This document shows, piece by piece, positions 45,494 to 55,402 of a DNA stretch of 64,000 nt. A program made the position numbers and the translations under genes. How positions within the stretch are numbered: position 1 is the stretch's first letter; every line of letters begins with the position of its first letter. Source of the stretch: an uncultured Sulfuricurvum sp. (GTDB taxonomy: Bacteria; Campylobacterota; Campylobacteria; Campylobacterales; Sulfurimonadaceae); assembly GCA_903844635.1 (NCBI GenBank), contig CAIMUF010000081.1, positions 161,603 to 225,602 on the forward strand, read 5' to 3'. The notes beneath the pieces were generated by a model. It was not told the DNA's origin, made no database searches, and saw only the letters and a program-made list of their open reading frames with translations.

Positions 45494-46450
45494 ATGGCTG
45501 GAAGCTCTCTTTTACTTCTCATCGATGATATCACGACAGTTCTTGATGATGTTGCTGCCATGAGTAAAGTGGCTGCCAAAAAAACAACCGGTGTTTTGGG
45601 CGATGACCTTGCACTAAACGCCCAACAAGTCTCTGGCGTACGCGCCCAACGTGAACTTCCAGTCGTTTGGGCAGTTGCTAAAGGATCTTTTAGAAACAAA
45701 CTCATCCTCGTCCCATCAGCACTCGCCCTCAGCGCTTTAGCCCCATGGTCGATTACCCCTATACTTATGGCCGGTGGCGCATACCTGTGCTATGAAGGAT
45801 TTGAAAAAATAGCGCATCCTTTTTTAGCCTCGTATGAAGAAGTGAAAACACATGAAGAAGAAATTTTCGAAGCACTATTAATTCCTGACATTGATTTTGT
45901 TGCATTGGAAAGCGAAAAAATAAAAGGGGCGATCCGAACCGATTTTGTTCTCTCAGCGGAAATTATCGTCATTGCACTTGGGACTGTAGCTTCTCAACCG
46001 CTTGTTTCTCAAGCGACAGTCGTATCCGCAATCGCTGTTGCGATGACGGTAGGAGTTTATGGGTTTGTAGCCCTTATCGTCAAGCTTGATGATATGGGTC
46101 TCTATCTCGTAGAAAATGCCTCTGAAGGCAAAAGAGGTAGCCTCAATCGTCTAATCGGTAATGGCCTGTTAGCATTTGCACCACGCCTTATGAAATTGCT
46201 CACGATTGTAGGAACTATTGCTATGTTCTTGGTCGGTGGCAGTATCTTGGTACATGGAATACCGGATATGCATCATTGGGTTGAGAATATCATCAAAAGT
46301 GTTGAAACAGTGCCAATGGCAGGTAAAAAACTCGGGTGGTTAACACCGATGGTGATGGATGGGGTTGTCGGTGTTGTTGCTGGAGGGATTGTGATGGGAG
46401 TTGTAAACAGTATTCTTAAAATCGCGAAAGCGGTTAAAGGAAATTCCTAA
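45494..46450 (+). CDS. DUF808 (YedI) family membrane protein
   Basis: The protein has 318 residues. The start MAGSSLLLLIDDITTVLDDV and TTGVLGDDLALNAQQVSG are the YedI/DUF808 signature; several membrane helices follow (e.g. ~70-95, ~165-205, ~230-255, ~280-305). Its function is unknown. It is convergent with bamA and their stop codons overlap. Confidence 0.88.
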   Translation: MAGSSLLLLIDDITTVLDDVAAMSKVAAKKTTGVLGDDLALNAQQVSGVRAQRELPVVWAVAKGSFRNKLILVPSALALSALAPWSITPILMAGGAYLCYEGFEKIAHPFLASYEEVKTHEEEIFEALLIPDIDFVALESEKIKGAIRTDFVLSAEIIVIALGTVASQPLVSQATVVSAIAVAMTVGVYGFVALIVKLDDMGLYLVENASEGKRGSLNRLIGNGLLAFAPRLMKLLTIVGTIAMFLVGGSILVHGIPDMHHWVENIIKSVETVPMAGKKLGWLTPMVMDGVVGVVAGGIVMGVVNSILKIAKAVKGNS

Positions 46451-48696
46451 AACCGTTGCCCAATCGTAAATTCGAAGTGAGCAATATTATCTCCGGCTTC
46501 GCTTTTAAGAGGGTTTGAGAATACCAGCTGTAATGGTCCAACAGGACTGAACCACTCTAACGATATTCCATATCCGCCACGTTGTATTTCACTTATACTG
46601 TTAGACCCGATCATACCGTAATCCACAAAAGCAGTTGCACGCATTTTGGCTTCAGGGACAAGCGGCATACTTAACTCAAGACTGTTTGAAAAGGTTTTTG
46701 TCCCGCCGATCAAATCTAATTTTCCATCTCCATTGGCATCATAACCGCTATTAGGGGATAAGGAATAGCTTTGAAATCCTCTCACTGAACCGATTCCTCC
46801 CATGTAAAATCGTTCTGCAATTGGAAGGCTTGAACCTGTGTCTTGGACATAATTAAATCGTGCTTTGTAACGGAAAATCAAATCGGCATCCAATAGCTTC
46901 TGCAGCCCTTGATAAAGTCCAAAGGTCGTACGGCTTTTCCAAAAAGATGCATCTCCGCCTAATCCAGCTTTTTCAATACTTTGAGAAAATGCCATTCCCT
47001 CCCGTGGAACATAATAATCATCCGTGTTATCAAAGGTTCCGGATACACTTAGAGAGCTTTTAGAATAACTCTCATATGCCCCATATGCAGACGTAAGATT
47101 AACATCACTGTACTTATTATCTGAGTAGCTGTATCCTGTATATCCACTCACATAACGGCTAAAGCGGTGCCCAGTACCAAGACTAAGACCCGTTGAATTA
47201 GTCGTATACGTAGTGTATTGCGTAGATGAGTTAAACACCGAAAAATTACCGCTAAAATCGCTGTCGTTAAGACGAGGATTGGAGATATTAAACGCATAGT
47301 TTTTTGTTCGTGTTGATTTCTCTAAATTGAGGCCTACATTCAGTCCTGAACCGAAAATATTACGGTCACTGACTGCGACGCTCAGCATAATACCGCCAAA
47401 ACTTCCATATCCTCCACCCAGCTGAATATTCCCTGTTGGTGCTTCTTTGGTTTGGACGATCAAGTCCATGGACTCATCATCAAGACGTTTCTCTTCGATT
47501 GTGGTACTTTCAAAATAACCGGTTCGTCCCAGTGCATTACGAGAATCTTTTAGATTTGTAAGACTGTACAAATCCCCCGGTGCCAAAAAGAGCTCTCGAC
47601 GGGTAACACGGTCAAGTGTACGGTTATTTCCAGCGATGATAACATTATGAATGTGTACTTTTTTACCCGGAATAATCCGATAAACGACTTCTACCGTTTT
47701 AGTCTCTTTATCTTTGCGCAAATCAGGTTGAACCTGCGCATACGCATACCCTAAATCAGCAATTTTAGTTTTAATCCGCTCTGCATCGTCACGGAATGTT
47801 TTGATATTAAATGCTTTGTTTTTTTGCAGTGCTATTACGGCTAACAACTCTTTATCGTCGATAACACTGGTATCTTGAAAAATAAGAATATCAGAGACAC
47901 GAAAAATATCCCCTTCAAAAATGTTGTATGCCATGGAAGCTTCATAGTGATTGAAATCAACCGCAACAAAAGGCTGATCTACTTTCGCATCCAAATAGCC
48001 GTTTTGCATATAATAATCACGAATACGCATGGGGTCATACTGCAATTCTGCAAGTTTCATCTTACCATCATTACGTCCCCATAGCCATCCCATAAAATCT
48101 TTCTCTTTATTTGCCGTGGTTTTTTCAAACTGATCCGAATCAACTCCAGAGACTCCATAGTATTTCAATTCTTTGATAATTATCTCTTGACCTTCATTGG
48201 CAATAAACTTCACCTGCATACTGCCATTGTCAAGTTTTGTACTTTCTACTTCAACGACAGAATCGATTTTGCCCTCTTGGTTCAGGGCTTCAACGATGCG
48301 CTTGCGCGTACTTTCAATACGGCGAGTATCATAAAGAGCCCCTTTCTCTATTTGTAAAAGAGTCTTTTTTGCTTCTTCATCGTTTTCTTTGTACCCTTTT
48401 AGCTCGATCTTGGAAATAACCGGCTTCTCTTTGAAGTGGAACGTTACCGTACCGTTTTCTTCATCCGCCCATATATCTTCAAAATAGCCTTGATCAAAAA
48501 AAGCTTTAATGGTTTTATCCACCTCGGCAGGGTTAAGGGGTTCCCCAATCTTCACCGTATTAAGCTGCTTGGCAACGGCTGCTGAAATATGCACCATTCC
48601 GTCATAATTAATAGCTTCAATATTCTGAGTAGATGCACTTAATAGAACAGAGCAAAGTAAAAAAGAGAGGGTGATTTTTTTCAAGTTAAAATCCAT
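46447..48696 (-). CDS. bamA: Outer membrane protein assembly factor BamA
   Basis: The protein has 749 residues with a signal peptide, tandem POTRA domains to ~residue 410, and a 16-strand-type barrel. The L6 loop motif VRGF is in GGIGSVRGFQSY; the chain ends in Phe (FTIGQRF). It inserts beta-barrel proteins such as the porins in this window. Normal length. Confidence 0.95.
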   Translation of the reverse strand: MDFNLKKITLSFLLCSVLLSASTQNIEAINYDGMVHISAAVAKQLNTVKIGEPLNPAEVDKTIKAFFDQGYFEDIWADEENGTVTFHFKEKPVISKIELKGYKENDEEAKKTLLQIEKGALYDTRRIESTRKRIVEALNQEGKIDSVVEVESTKLDNGSMQVKFIANEGQEIIIKELKYYGVSGVDSDQFEKTTANKEKDFMGWLWGRNDGKMKLAELQYDPMRIRDYYMQNGYLDAKVDQPFVAVDFNHYEASMAYNIFEGDIFRVSDILIFQDTSVIDDKELLAVIALQKNKAFNIKTFRDDAERIKTKIADLGYAYAQVQPDLRKDKETKTVEVVYRIIPGKKVHIHNVIIAGNNRTLDRVTRRELFLAPGDLYSLTNLKDSRNALGRTGYFESTTIEEKRLDDESMDLIVQTKEAPTGNIQLGGGYGSFGGIMLSVAVSDRNIFGSGLNVGLNLEKSTRTKNYAFNISNPRLNDSDFSGNFSVFNSSTQYTTYTTNSTGLSLGTGHRFSRYVSGYTGYSYSDNKYSDVNLTSAYGAYESYSKSSLSVSGTFDNTDDYYVPREGMAFSQSIEKAGLGGDASFWKSRTTFGLYQGLQKLLDADLIFRYKARFNYVQDTGSSLPIAERFYMGGIGSVRGFQSYSLSPNSGYDANGDGKLDLIGGTKTFSNSLELSMPLVPEAKMRATAFVDYGMIGSNSISEIQRGGYGISLEWFSPVGPLQLVFSNPLKSEAGDNIAHFEFTIGQRF

Positions 48697-48753
48697 TGCG
48701 TTAAATTGTCTCTTATTTTACCACCCTAATGGTTAATATTTCCGTAAATCTGC

Positions 48754-48759
48754 TAGAAT
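48754..48759 (+). promoter_or_regulatory. Candidate extended -10 box for tyrA
   Basis: TGCTAGAAT, an extended -10 whose hexamer is TAGAAT, 35 nt before the tyrA ATG in the bamA/tyrA divergent gap. Confidence 0.45.
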
Positions 48760-48794
48760 ACGCATAAACAAAGTAAATTGAGTAAGGGTTGAGC

Positions 48795-49631
48795 ATGGAG
48801 ATTGGAATCGTCGGATTGGGACTAATGGGAGGATCTCTCGCCCTCTCACTGCGTAAACTCCCGTTCGTCACCTCCGTTGTCGGAAGCGATCACAATCTTG
48901 AGCATCAGCACACGGCACTTGAACTTGGTCTCGTTCAGGCTATTCTCCCTTTTGAAGAATTAAAAAAGCGTTGTGATGTCATCTTTTTTGCGGTACCGGT
49001 CGATGGAGTTATTGCTCTTTTAAATCAATCCGTTGATTTGGCGGGAAGCGATAAAACGCTCATTGATCTAGGAAGTACAAAAGCGCTCATTGTCGCTGCA
49101 ATCCCCCCTGAAATTCGTGCTAATGTTGTTGCAGCCCATCCTATGACAGGAACTGAACAATTTGGTCCAAAAGCAGCTTTTGAAGGGCTCTATACCGATA
49201 AAGTTGTCGTTTTATGTGATCTCGAGCACAGCGGTCAAAAACAGCGTGATATTGCCCTAAAAATCTTCCGAGCAATCGAGATGCAGATTCATACGATGGG
49301 AGCTGCGCAACACGACCGTCATGCTGCCATCATCAGCCACATGCCTCACGTCATCTCCTACGCACTGGCCAACACCGTGTTGGCTCAAGAGGAAAAAGAG
49401 AACATTTTAGCGCTTGCAGCCGGTGGATTTCGTTCCATGAGCCGTTTAGCAAAGAGTTCGCCTACCATGTGGGAAGACATTTTTCGCCAAAATCGTGCCA
49501 ATGTACTCGATGCAGTAGAACTGTTTCAACGGGAACTCGCAACTCTCAAAGAGGCATTGCTAGAGAAAGACTATACGACTTTGCACAAAGAGATGAAAGA
49601 TGCGAATAAACTGTATGAGATTTTTACCTAA
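48795..49631 (+). CDS. tyrA: Prephenate dehydrogenase
   Basis: The protein has 278 residues. The NAD-binding motif GLGLMGGSLALSL is at the N-terminus; AAHPMTGTEQFGP and HDRHAAIISHMPHVISYALA contain the catalytic His residues. It makes 4-hydroxyphenylpyruvate for tyrosine. I chose the ATG at 48795 (AAGG site) over a TTG two codons earlier. Confidence 0.93.
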   Translation: MEIGIVGLGLMGGSLALSLRKLPFVTSVVGSDHNLEHQHTALELGLVQAILPFEELKKRCDVIFFAVPVDGVIALLNQSVDLAGSDKTLIDLGSTKALIVAAIPPEIRANVVAAHPMTGTEQFGPKAAFEGLYTDKVVVLCDLEHSGQKQRDIALKIFRAIEMQIHTMGAAQHDRHAAIISHMPHVISYALANTVLAQEEKENILALAAGGFRSMSRLAKSSPTMWEDIFRQNRANVLDAVELFQRELATLKEALLEKDYTTLHKEMKDANKLYEIFT

Positions 49632-50719
49632 TATAAAAATAACGGTGTTGCGTTTTGAATCTGAATCACTTCTTGAACATTTTTAGTCTCTTTATTAACC
49701 ATTCTTTCTGATTTTTTTACCACTTTTTGAAGTTCCTCACTGTTTTCAATGGGTAACTTTGCCAGATTGATTTTTACCCATTCTATCAATTTCGGATCAT
49801 CCGTAACCACACGTTCATACCAATACCGAGCCCTCGCATAATGACCCGCTTTAAAATAAGCATTAGCACAGTTGTAGCGTATTTGCGGACTGTCATGAAG
49901 GCGTTGATACTCTCCAAACAATCGTGCGCTTTGATCATACTCCCCGTGCAAATAAGCATCGTTTGCTTGTTTCAATAGTCTAAAATCCATCACCCCGGCA
50001 CGAATATCACTCTCACCCATAAAAATCATAAATACCAACGCCATCGAAACACTTTGGCGCTTGCTCATGGACGATAGAGCAATGGCGATAAGTATCATTG
50101 CAAGTCCTAATGGAAAATAAAAGAGTTGGAAATAGATCCAATGCTCTTTTGGTTTACGCAACGTTTCAATCTCTTCTCTATCCGGCATCGTATTTCCAAC
50201 AATAACAATACCGGATGTTTTACAGACATTACGCACATTCTTTTCATCCGAAATTTCAGTGTTCATGACATGCGGCGAGAGATTTTGAATGAGCTCTTTG
50301 AGTGTTTTTCTATCCTTACTGGCAGGAGAAATGCGGTAAATTTTTGAATCAAATGCTAGCAGTTCAATAGCCCCCTCAAACTCATCCACTAGATGCATCG
50401 CATTGGTTTTCATCGCTTCAAATTTGATTAAAGAATGAGTTGATATATCCAATGCAATCGTTACGGTTGAAGGCGCTTCTACGATTTTTTCTTGCTGTAC
50501 CACCGGTTGTGCAAGTGCTATGATGATGAGCAAGGACGCGCTTAAAAACAGAGTATTGCGTCCAGTTATATCCAAATTTGACTCACTTACTCGCAGTTTT
50601 TGCAATGCTTCTGGGCTAAAATTGTACTCGTTATCGCGTTTTTGTGTAAACCAAAAATAAAAGAGTACTCCCACAAAAGGTAACATCCAAAAAAGAAATT
50701 CAGGATGCAAAAAACTCAT
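49628..50719 (-). CDS. BatB/BatC-like protein with a decayed VWA domain and TPR
   Basis: The protein has 363 residues with the same plan as the intact BatB-type protein at 55383-56915: N-terminal membrane helices, a VWA-like domain, membrane helices, then TPR (SARLFGEYQRL.., AYFKAGHYARARYWYERV). The MIDAS DxSxS of the intact paralogue (AIDLSYSM) is replaced by ALDISTHS and later metal residues are not evident; the VWA domain is also shortened. It overlaps the preceding gene by 4 nt. Confidence 0.75.
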   Translation of the reverse strand: MSFLHPEFLFWMLPFVGVLFYFWFTQKRDNEYNFSPEALQKLRVSESNLDITGRNTLFLSASLLIIIALAQPVVQQEKIVEAPSTVTIALDISTHSLIKFEAMKTNAMHLVDEFEGAIELLAFDSKIYRISPASKDRKTLKELIQNLSPHVMNTEISDEKNVRNVCKTSGIVIVGNTMPDREEIETLRKPKEHWIYFQLFYFPLGLAMILIAIALSSMSKRQSVSMALVFMIFMGESDIRAGVMDFRLLKQANDAYLHGEYDQSARLFGEYQRLHDSPQIRYNCANAYFKAGHYARARYWYERVVTDDPKLIEWVKINLAKLPIENSEELQKVVKKSERMVNKETKNVQEVIQIQNATPLFLY

Positions 50720-51441
50720 AAAAAACCTCGTTGATTACGCCCGAACAAATAGACCAACATCGCCATAAATCCAAAAAATAAAGGATAAAAATAAAGATAT
50801 TCTAATTGCGTTATTTGTGTGACAATAGGAATAGTAACGTGTTCCCGATTACTTTTTTTCATCCATTCTTTCCACTGTTGCTGGGGAACTACTGAGGTCT
50901 CTATTTGTGTTGGAATCGAATGAATAAATATTTTTGGATGCTCTGAGAAGATAACAATCCACGGTCGTTCTTGGCTAGACAGAAACTCTTTTATCGTGTA
51001 ATCAATTTGTACATTTGGTGTCTTTGGCAATTTATTCAGAATTGAAAGTAATGCTTCATGATCACGCGTCAAAGGGATTTTAACGTTTTTTGGAACGTAT
51101 AAAGCAATCTCGTCATGTTCTCGAAGCTCGATAAACGATGCAATTTTTGCCTTCATTTCCTCATTGGGTGAATCGGCAACAATCAGGGTACTATGACCTT
51201 CAAAACGTGGAATCTCTTGGATTTCTTTGACCGGTGACATCACGGTAACAATCAAAAAAACGATCATCAGCCATTTGGATATCCACATCCACGCAGGAGA
51301 TTTTACCCCTGCGTCACCAAAACGTGAAATGTGAGGAAAGTAGAGCAGTTGGGAACGAAGGGGGCAAAGATTTTCACACGCCAAAAAGACAAACAACAAA
51401 AAACTAAGCTTTGGAAATTCGAAATAAAATCCCTCAAACAT
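50716..51441 (-). CDS. BatA-like membrane protein lacking a VWA metal site
   Basis: The protein has 241 residues from the ATG at 51441, which overlaps the upstream stop. Like BatA it has an N-terminal helix, a FPHISRF-type segment (FPHLHFF in the intact BatA) and a second helix. The VWA MIDAS is lost: LIVADSPNEE stands where intact BatA has SLDGSGSM. One C-terminal helix ends it. Confidence 0.7.
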   Translation of the reverse strand: MFEGFYFEFPKLSFLLFVFLACENLCPLRSQLLYFPHISRFGDAGVKSPAWMWISKWLMIVFLIVTVMSPVKEIQEIPRFEGHSTLIVADSPNEEMKAKIASFIELREHDEIALYVPKNVKIPLTRDHEALLSILNKLPKTPNVQIDYTIKEFLSSQERPWIVIFSEHPKIFIHSIPTQIETSVVPQQQWKEWMKKSNREHVTIPIVTQITQLEYLYFYPLFFGFMAMLVYLFGRNQRGFL

Positions 51442-51832
51442 CAATAATTCCGAGATACAGATGATAATATCCCAACGTCTCCTCATCGATTTTTTCTACG
51501 GAAGGGGCATATTTATAGGGTTCTAAACGCTTAAAAAGATTTTGATATGCGCCAAGAGTTCGTTCATTATCCTGCGCGAAAAAATATCCTTCTCTACTGA
51601 TAATGTACGCACTTTGCTTGGGATTTTTTAAATCGATTTTTTGCAACGCCATGTAATGCAGCTGTCGCTGGGTGATTTTTTTAGCTTTCTTCCATTTTAA
51701 AAACCAAATCACACCACTTGCAAAAACAACCAATAATACGATCATAAGTGCGATGAACCAATAAATGGACGTATCGGGGACTTCAACAAGCGGCATAATA
51801 TCGTGAAGAGGAATATCCAGTGATGCACTCAT
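51434..51832 (-). CDS. DUF4381-like membrane protein of the Bat locus
   Basis: The protein has 132 residues with one helix (~24-45, YWFIALMIVLLVVFASGVIW), a basic stretch and a small cytosolic domain. Size and place between DUF58 and VWA genes fit DUF4381. It overlaps DUF58 by 4 nt. Function unknown. Confidence 0.65.
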   Translation of the reverse strand: MSASLDIPLHDIMPLVEVPDTSIYWFIALMIVLLVVFASGVIWFLKWKKAKKITQRQLHYMALQKIDLKNPKQSAYIISREGYFFAQDNERTLGAYQNLFKRLEPYKYAPSVEKIDEETLGYYHLYLGIIDV

Positions 51833-52662
51833 GATCGTCCTTCAAATAAACGGCGCAGTACCACAGAAGCATTCGCATCCGTATAAAGTTTTACCGCACG
51901 TATTCCGCAAGAGCGAAAATTCTCAAAGAGTTCCACGTCATGGGCACGTACTTTCTGTGCATATTTTTGGACACTTCGGGCATTAAAATCCCCTTCTAAA
52001 ATTGCTCCACTCTCAGGGTCACTCAAACTTCCAAATCCCAAAGCTTCAGGTTTTTCCTCAAATCTGTCACGCACGACTACAGCGACCACTTCGTGTTTTT
52101 TTGCTAACAGTCGCAACTGCGGAATATCGAAAAAATCACCGATAATAACAATCAGAGATTTACGACGTAGCCGTTTATACAGTGTCTCCGTCATCACGCT
52201 ATAATCCGCCTTATGTCCGATGAGTTCAGCCCCCATTACCTTTTCTACACTCACGGCTACGGCAAATCGTTTTTTAGATCCTCGAACCTCATCCACTAAT
52301 GCTTCACTAAAATTATAATGGGTAAACGTATCTCCATTTCCAATCGCCGAGTAACCGATCAATGCTACCGCCTCAGCGACACTCTCGATCTTAAATTTGT
52401 CCGTTCCAAAATGCAACGCCCCGCCCAACATCGCCACAGTAACAATGTTCAGTTCACGCTCTTCTCTAAAAACTTTGACATAGGGACGTTGGAGTTTCGC
52501 CGTCACATTCCAATCAATATGGCGCGTATCATCCCCGCTGATGTACTCACGTAGCTCGATAAAATCGTATCCCTCACCGCGAAACATCGAGGGGTTATTA
52601 CCGATCCGATCTCCCACGATTTGACGGCGGGCACGTATGAGAATCTCTTTAGTCTTTTTCAT
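51829..52662 (-). CDS. DUF58 family protein
   Basis: The protein has 277 residues. The DUF58 hallmark is YISGDDTRHIDWNVTAKLQRPYV-type (GDDTRHIDWNVTAK), followed by VFREERELN and a VWA-like second half (LIVIIGDFFD). It usually works with the MoxR ATPase encoded 3 nt upstream in chaperone-like maturation of extracytoplasmic proteins. Confidence 0.88.
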   Translation of the reverse strand: MKKTKEILIRARRQIVGDRIGNNPSMFRGEGYDFIELREYISGDDTRHIDWNVTAKLQRPYVKVFREERELNIVTVAMLGGALHFGTDKFKIESVAEAVALIGYSAIGNGDTFTHYNFSEALVDEVRGSKKRFAVAVSVEKVMGAELIGHKADYSVMTETLYKRLRRKSLIVIIGDFFDIPQLRLLAKKHEVVAVVVRDRFEEKPEALGFGSLSDPESGAILEGDFNARSVQKYAQKVRAHDVELFENFRSCGIRAVKLYTDANASVVLRRLFEGRS

Positions 52663-52665
52663 TGG

Positions 52666-53613
52666 TTACGGTACGGGTACGGCTTTGGCAATTTGTTCGA
52701 TGAGCATATCCACATCAATATTTTCGGCTTCCGCTTCATACGACAAAACGATACGGTGACGCATAATATCTTTTAGAATACTCATGATGTCGCTTGGAGT
52801 AACGAACTCTTTGCCGCGTAAAAATGCTACCGCACGCGATGCTTTAAACAAATCGATGCTCACCCGAGGACTGGCTCCGAACTGGATGTATTTTTTGATT
52901 TCAGAAAGTCCAAACTCTTCAGGGTTACGAGTCGCTTGTACCAACGTAATCATATACCGTTCCACCTCTTCGTCGATATGGATGCTTCGGACTTTTTCTT
53001 TGAGCTGTTCTAGCATAGCCTTATCAATAACCGCTTTTATCTCTTCGTGTGTCGAAGAAGCAACACGACGCGCGATCGAGAGCTCCTCTTCGGTCGTGTT
53101 GTATCCCACACGTAATTTCAACATAAAACGATCCAGCTGTGCTTCTGGCAAAGGATAAACACCCTCATTTTCGATGGGATTTTGAGTCGCCATAACGAGA
53201 AACGGAGGAGAAAGTTTAAAGCTCTCATCCCCCAGTGTCACTTGATGCTCCTGCATCACTTCCAGCAACGCAGATTGAACTTTTGCCGGAGCACGGTTGA
53301 TCTCATCGGCGAGGAGAAGGTTCGTAAAAATCGGTCCTTTTTTGATTTTGAACCCATTATTTTGAGGATCATATACCTCCGCACCCAAAATATCGCTCGG
53401 CAGCAAATCAGGGGTAAATTGCACCCGCTTAAATCCAAGACCCAATGTTTTCGAAAGCGCTTTTACCGTAGTGGTTTTCGCCAATCCCGGAATACCTTCG
53501 ATCAGGATATGTCCCTCGCACAAAAGTCCGATAAGCAGCCCATCAATCATTTTCTCTTGACCGACAACGACTTTGGCGATTTCGGTGCGTATATCGTTAA
53601 TTATTTGTATCAT
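52666..53613 (-). CDS. MoxR family AAA+ ATPase
   Basis: The protein has 315 residues. Walker A is IEGIPGLAKTT (~38-48) and Walker B LLADEINRAPAKVQ; sensor region ATQNPIENEGVYPLPEAQLDR. MoxR ATPases act with VWA proteins, here BatA, BatB and DUF58. It follows the excalibur gene by 58 bp. Confidence 0.92.
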   Translation of the reverse strand: MIQIINDIRTEIAKVVVGQEKMIDGLLIGLLCEGHILIEGIPGLAKTTTVKALSKTLGLGFKRVQFTPDLLPSDILGAEVYDPQNNGFKIKKGPIFTNLLLADEINRAPAKVQSALLEVMQEHQVTLGDESFKLSPPFLVMATQNPIENEGVYPLPEAQLDRFMLKLRVGYNTTEEELSIARRVASSTHEEIKAVIDKAMLEQLKEKVRSIHIDEEVERYMITLVQATRNPEEFGLSEIKKYIQFGASPRVSIDLFKASRAVAFLRGKEFVTPSDIMSILKDIMRHRIVLSYEAEAENIDVDMLIEQIAKAVPVP

Positions 53614-53671
53614 TCTTATTCCTCATTTATCTGTTGTGAGTTTACCTTGTTTCTTTTTAGCTTTTCATATT

Positions 53672-54280
53672 TTACTTACACCATTGTTTTTCACATGGGA
53701 TTCCATCACCATTCCCATCCATTTTTGTATTCGGACAATTATTGAGAAAAAAAGTGGCTTCTTCACATGATTTCATTTGAGAACAATGCATTCTAGTGTC
53801 ACATTGAAAGTTACTTTTTTTTCTCACCTGTGATGTCATTTTCATTGATGACTGATATGCTTCCATCTTCGAGCGATCTTTATTCGATTCTTTTCTTGCC
53901 AAAACTCGCTCATAATACTCTTTTCCGTCATTGGGACGAAACGCCGTTCCGCAATCATTACTGTACGGATCATAAAAAACGATTGTCCCCGTATTGTCAT
54001 CCCAATAGACTTTACGATTTCCCGGAATAATTTTGAGAGTTTTGGTCGTCATAATCGTGTTGATATGATTTTGAAACTCTTCAGAATTAGTAATTTTTCG
54101 ACTTTCTGGCATTTCTAAATTTGCTATTCTTTTTTTTTCCACAAACTCACTACTGTGATTTGTCCACGCATGTCCATGTGCAATTTTATTAGCTATCTCT
54201 TCAGGCATAGTGACAAGACATTCAGCATAGGCAGAGACTGTGAAAATGATCAATAATGCACTGTAAAATATTTTGAACAT
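53672..54280 (-). CDS. Secreted excalibur-domain protein, possible nuclease/toxin-like core
   Basis: The protein has 202 residues: signal peptide (ending SAYA), a ~110-residue core, a basic linker and a C-terminal excalibur domain (CSQMKSCEEATFF, DGNGDGIPCEKQWC) with Ca-binding Asp residues. The core runs HAWTNHSSEF..., a helix, then VYWDDNTGTIVFYD and GTAFRPNDGKEYYERV, a pattern seen in secreted RNase-fold toxins (BECR group). That is a weak resemblance. It sits inside the Bat operon. Confidence 0.65.
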   Translation of the reverse strand: MFKIFYSALLIIFTVSAYAECLVTMPEEIANKIAHGHAWTNHSSEFVEKKRIANLEMPESRKITNSEEFQNHINTIMTTKTLKIIPGNRKVYWDDNTGTIVFYDPYSNDCGTAFRPNDGKEYYERVLARKESNKDRSKMEAYQSSMKMTSQVRKKSNFQCDTRMHCSQMKSCEEATFFLNNCPNTKMDGNGDGIPCEKQWCK

Positions 54281-54292
54281 ATTTACATCCTT

Positions 54293-55402
54293 TTATCTTT
54301 TATTGTCAAAACAAATTTTATCCAACATCTTCTTCCCTTCCTGCAAATCCAATTTTCCTGCTTCGAGTTCAGCGATAATCAGCTCATACTGTTTATCTCC
54401 AAAAAGCGAAAGAAGCATCACCAGTTCCTTAGAACTTTTCGCTTCATCCCAAAACTGCTTTGCCTTTCTACGAGGTCGCAATTTCCACAGCCTTCTTGCA
54501 CTCTCACCAAGTGCAACTCCAGCAAGCACCAAGGCTCCATAGAGGCCATAGCGTGCCAAAGTGCTCCAGTCGCGCAAAGTAGGAGGATCTAAAAGATTGG
54601 AAGGTTCGTATCCTTCTCCTACTTCGACATAAATAGGTTTACTTTTAAAAGTTACCGTTTGATTTTTTACTGTATCAAAATAGCTCAAGCTCAAAGGCTC
54701 AATGGTATAGGACTTACTGGCGACTAAGGCAAATTCTTGGGAAACTTCCCCTTCAAATCCTTGCGCCGAAGGGGTCAGTGATTTTTGAGGTAATTGCGTA
54801 AATACTTTTACCCCGCTAATATTGAGCTCATAAGGAATCATCTCATCCAGATTTCCTTCTCCTCGTACTGTAACACTCAAATGCATCGGCTCATGTGCGC
54901 GAACACTCCGCGTATCAGCACGCACTTCAAACATTAGCTTGCTACCCGTAAGTGCCATCGTATTTTTATTCGCAACCAACGCAACAGAAGGAAGGATTGC
55001 TTTTTCTTCGACAATATCATCTTTACTAAGATTATCGCGACCCAATACTGTATTTTCAACCGCACCCAATCCCGTAAAACGAACCACAGCCTCCGTATTC
55101 ACCTTAATAGCACCCGATATTTTAGGGGTGACAAGCACATCAAAAGTTTCGATTCGTTTACCGCCGACCACCCTATCTTGCTCCGTTAAGATCGTTGCTT
55201 TATAGGTAGGGGTATCCTCGAATTTTAATTTGATGGAGTATTCCGCTGCACTGCTATCAAACCGACATTCATAACGGACGACCCCACTTTGTCCTACTAC
55301 CAAAGTCTTAGGAGCGTCTAGTACACTCCATTGGTATGCACCCCAGAGCTCTCCAACAGCGATAATCCAGATAAAGAGGATTTTACCAAGGCTTGGTTTC
55401 AT
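54293..55402 (-). CDS. BatD-like protein
   Basis: The protein has 369 residues from the ATG at 55402 (GAGGAG site). It has a signal peptide, tandem beta-rich periplasmic domains (VLDAPKTLVVGQSGVVRYEC, EPMHLSVTVRGEGNLDEM), one helix at ~275-295 and a cytosolic tail. The LSVTVRGEGNL segment is the BatD signature. It completes batA-batB-batD and overlaps the previous gene by 20 nt. Confidence 0.8.
   Translation of the reverse strand: MKPSLGKILFIWIIAVGELWGAYQWSVLDAPKTLVVGQSGVVRYECRFDSSAAEYSIKLKFEDTPTYKATILTEQDRVVGGKRIETFDVLVTPKISGAIKVNTEAVVRFTGLGAVENTVLGRDNLSKDDIVEEKAILPSVALVANKNTMALTGSKLMFEVRADTRSVRAHEPMHLSVTVRGEGNLDEMIPYELNISGVKVFTQLPQKSLTPSAQGFEGEVSQEFALVASKSYTIEPLSLSYFDTVKNQTVTFKSKPIYVEVGEGYEPSNLLDPPTLRDWSTLARYGLYGALVLAGVALGESARRLWKLRPRRKAKQFWDEAKSSKELVMLLSLFGDKQYELIIAELEAGKLDLQEGKKMLDKICFDNKR

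Noticed and set aside
53182..53745. 187-codon plus-strand frame opposite moxR and the excalibur gene
   Set aside because: It crosses two genuine minus-strand genes, and its composition reflects their reverse complement.
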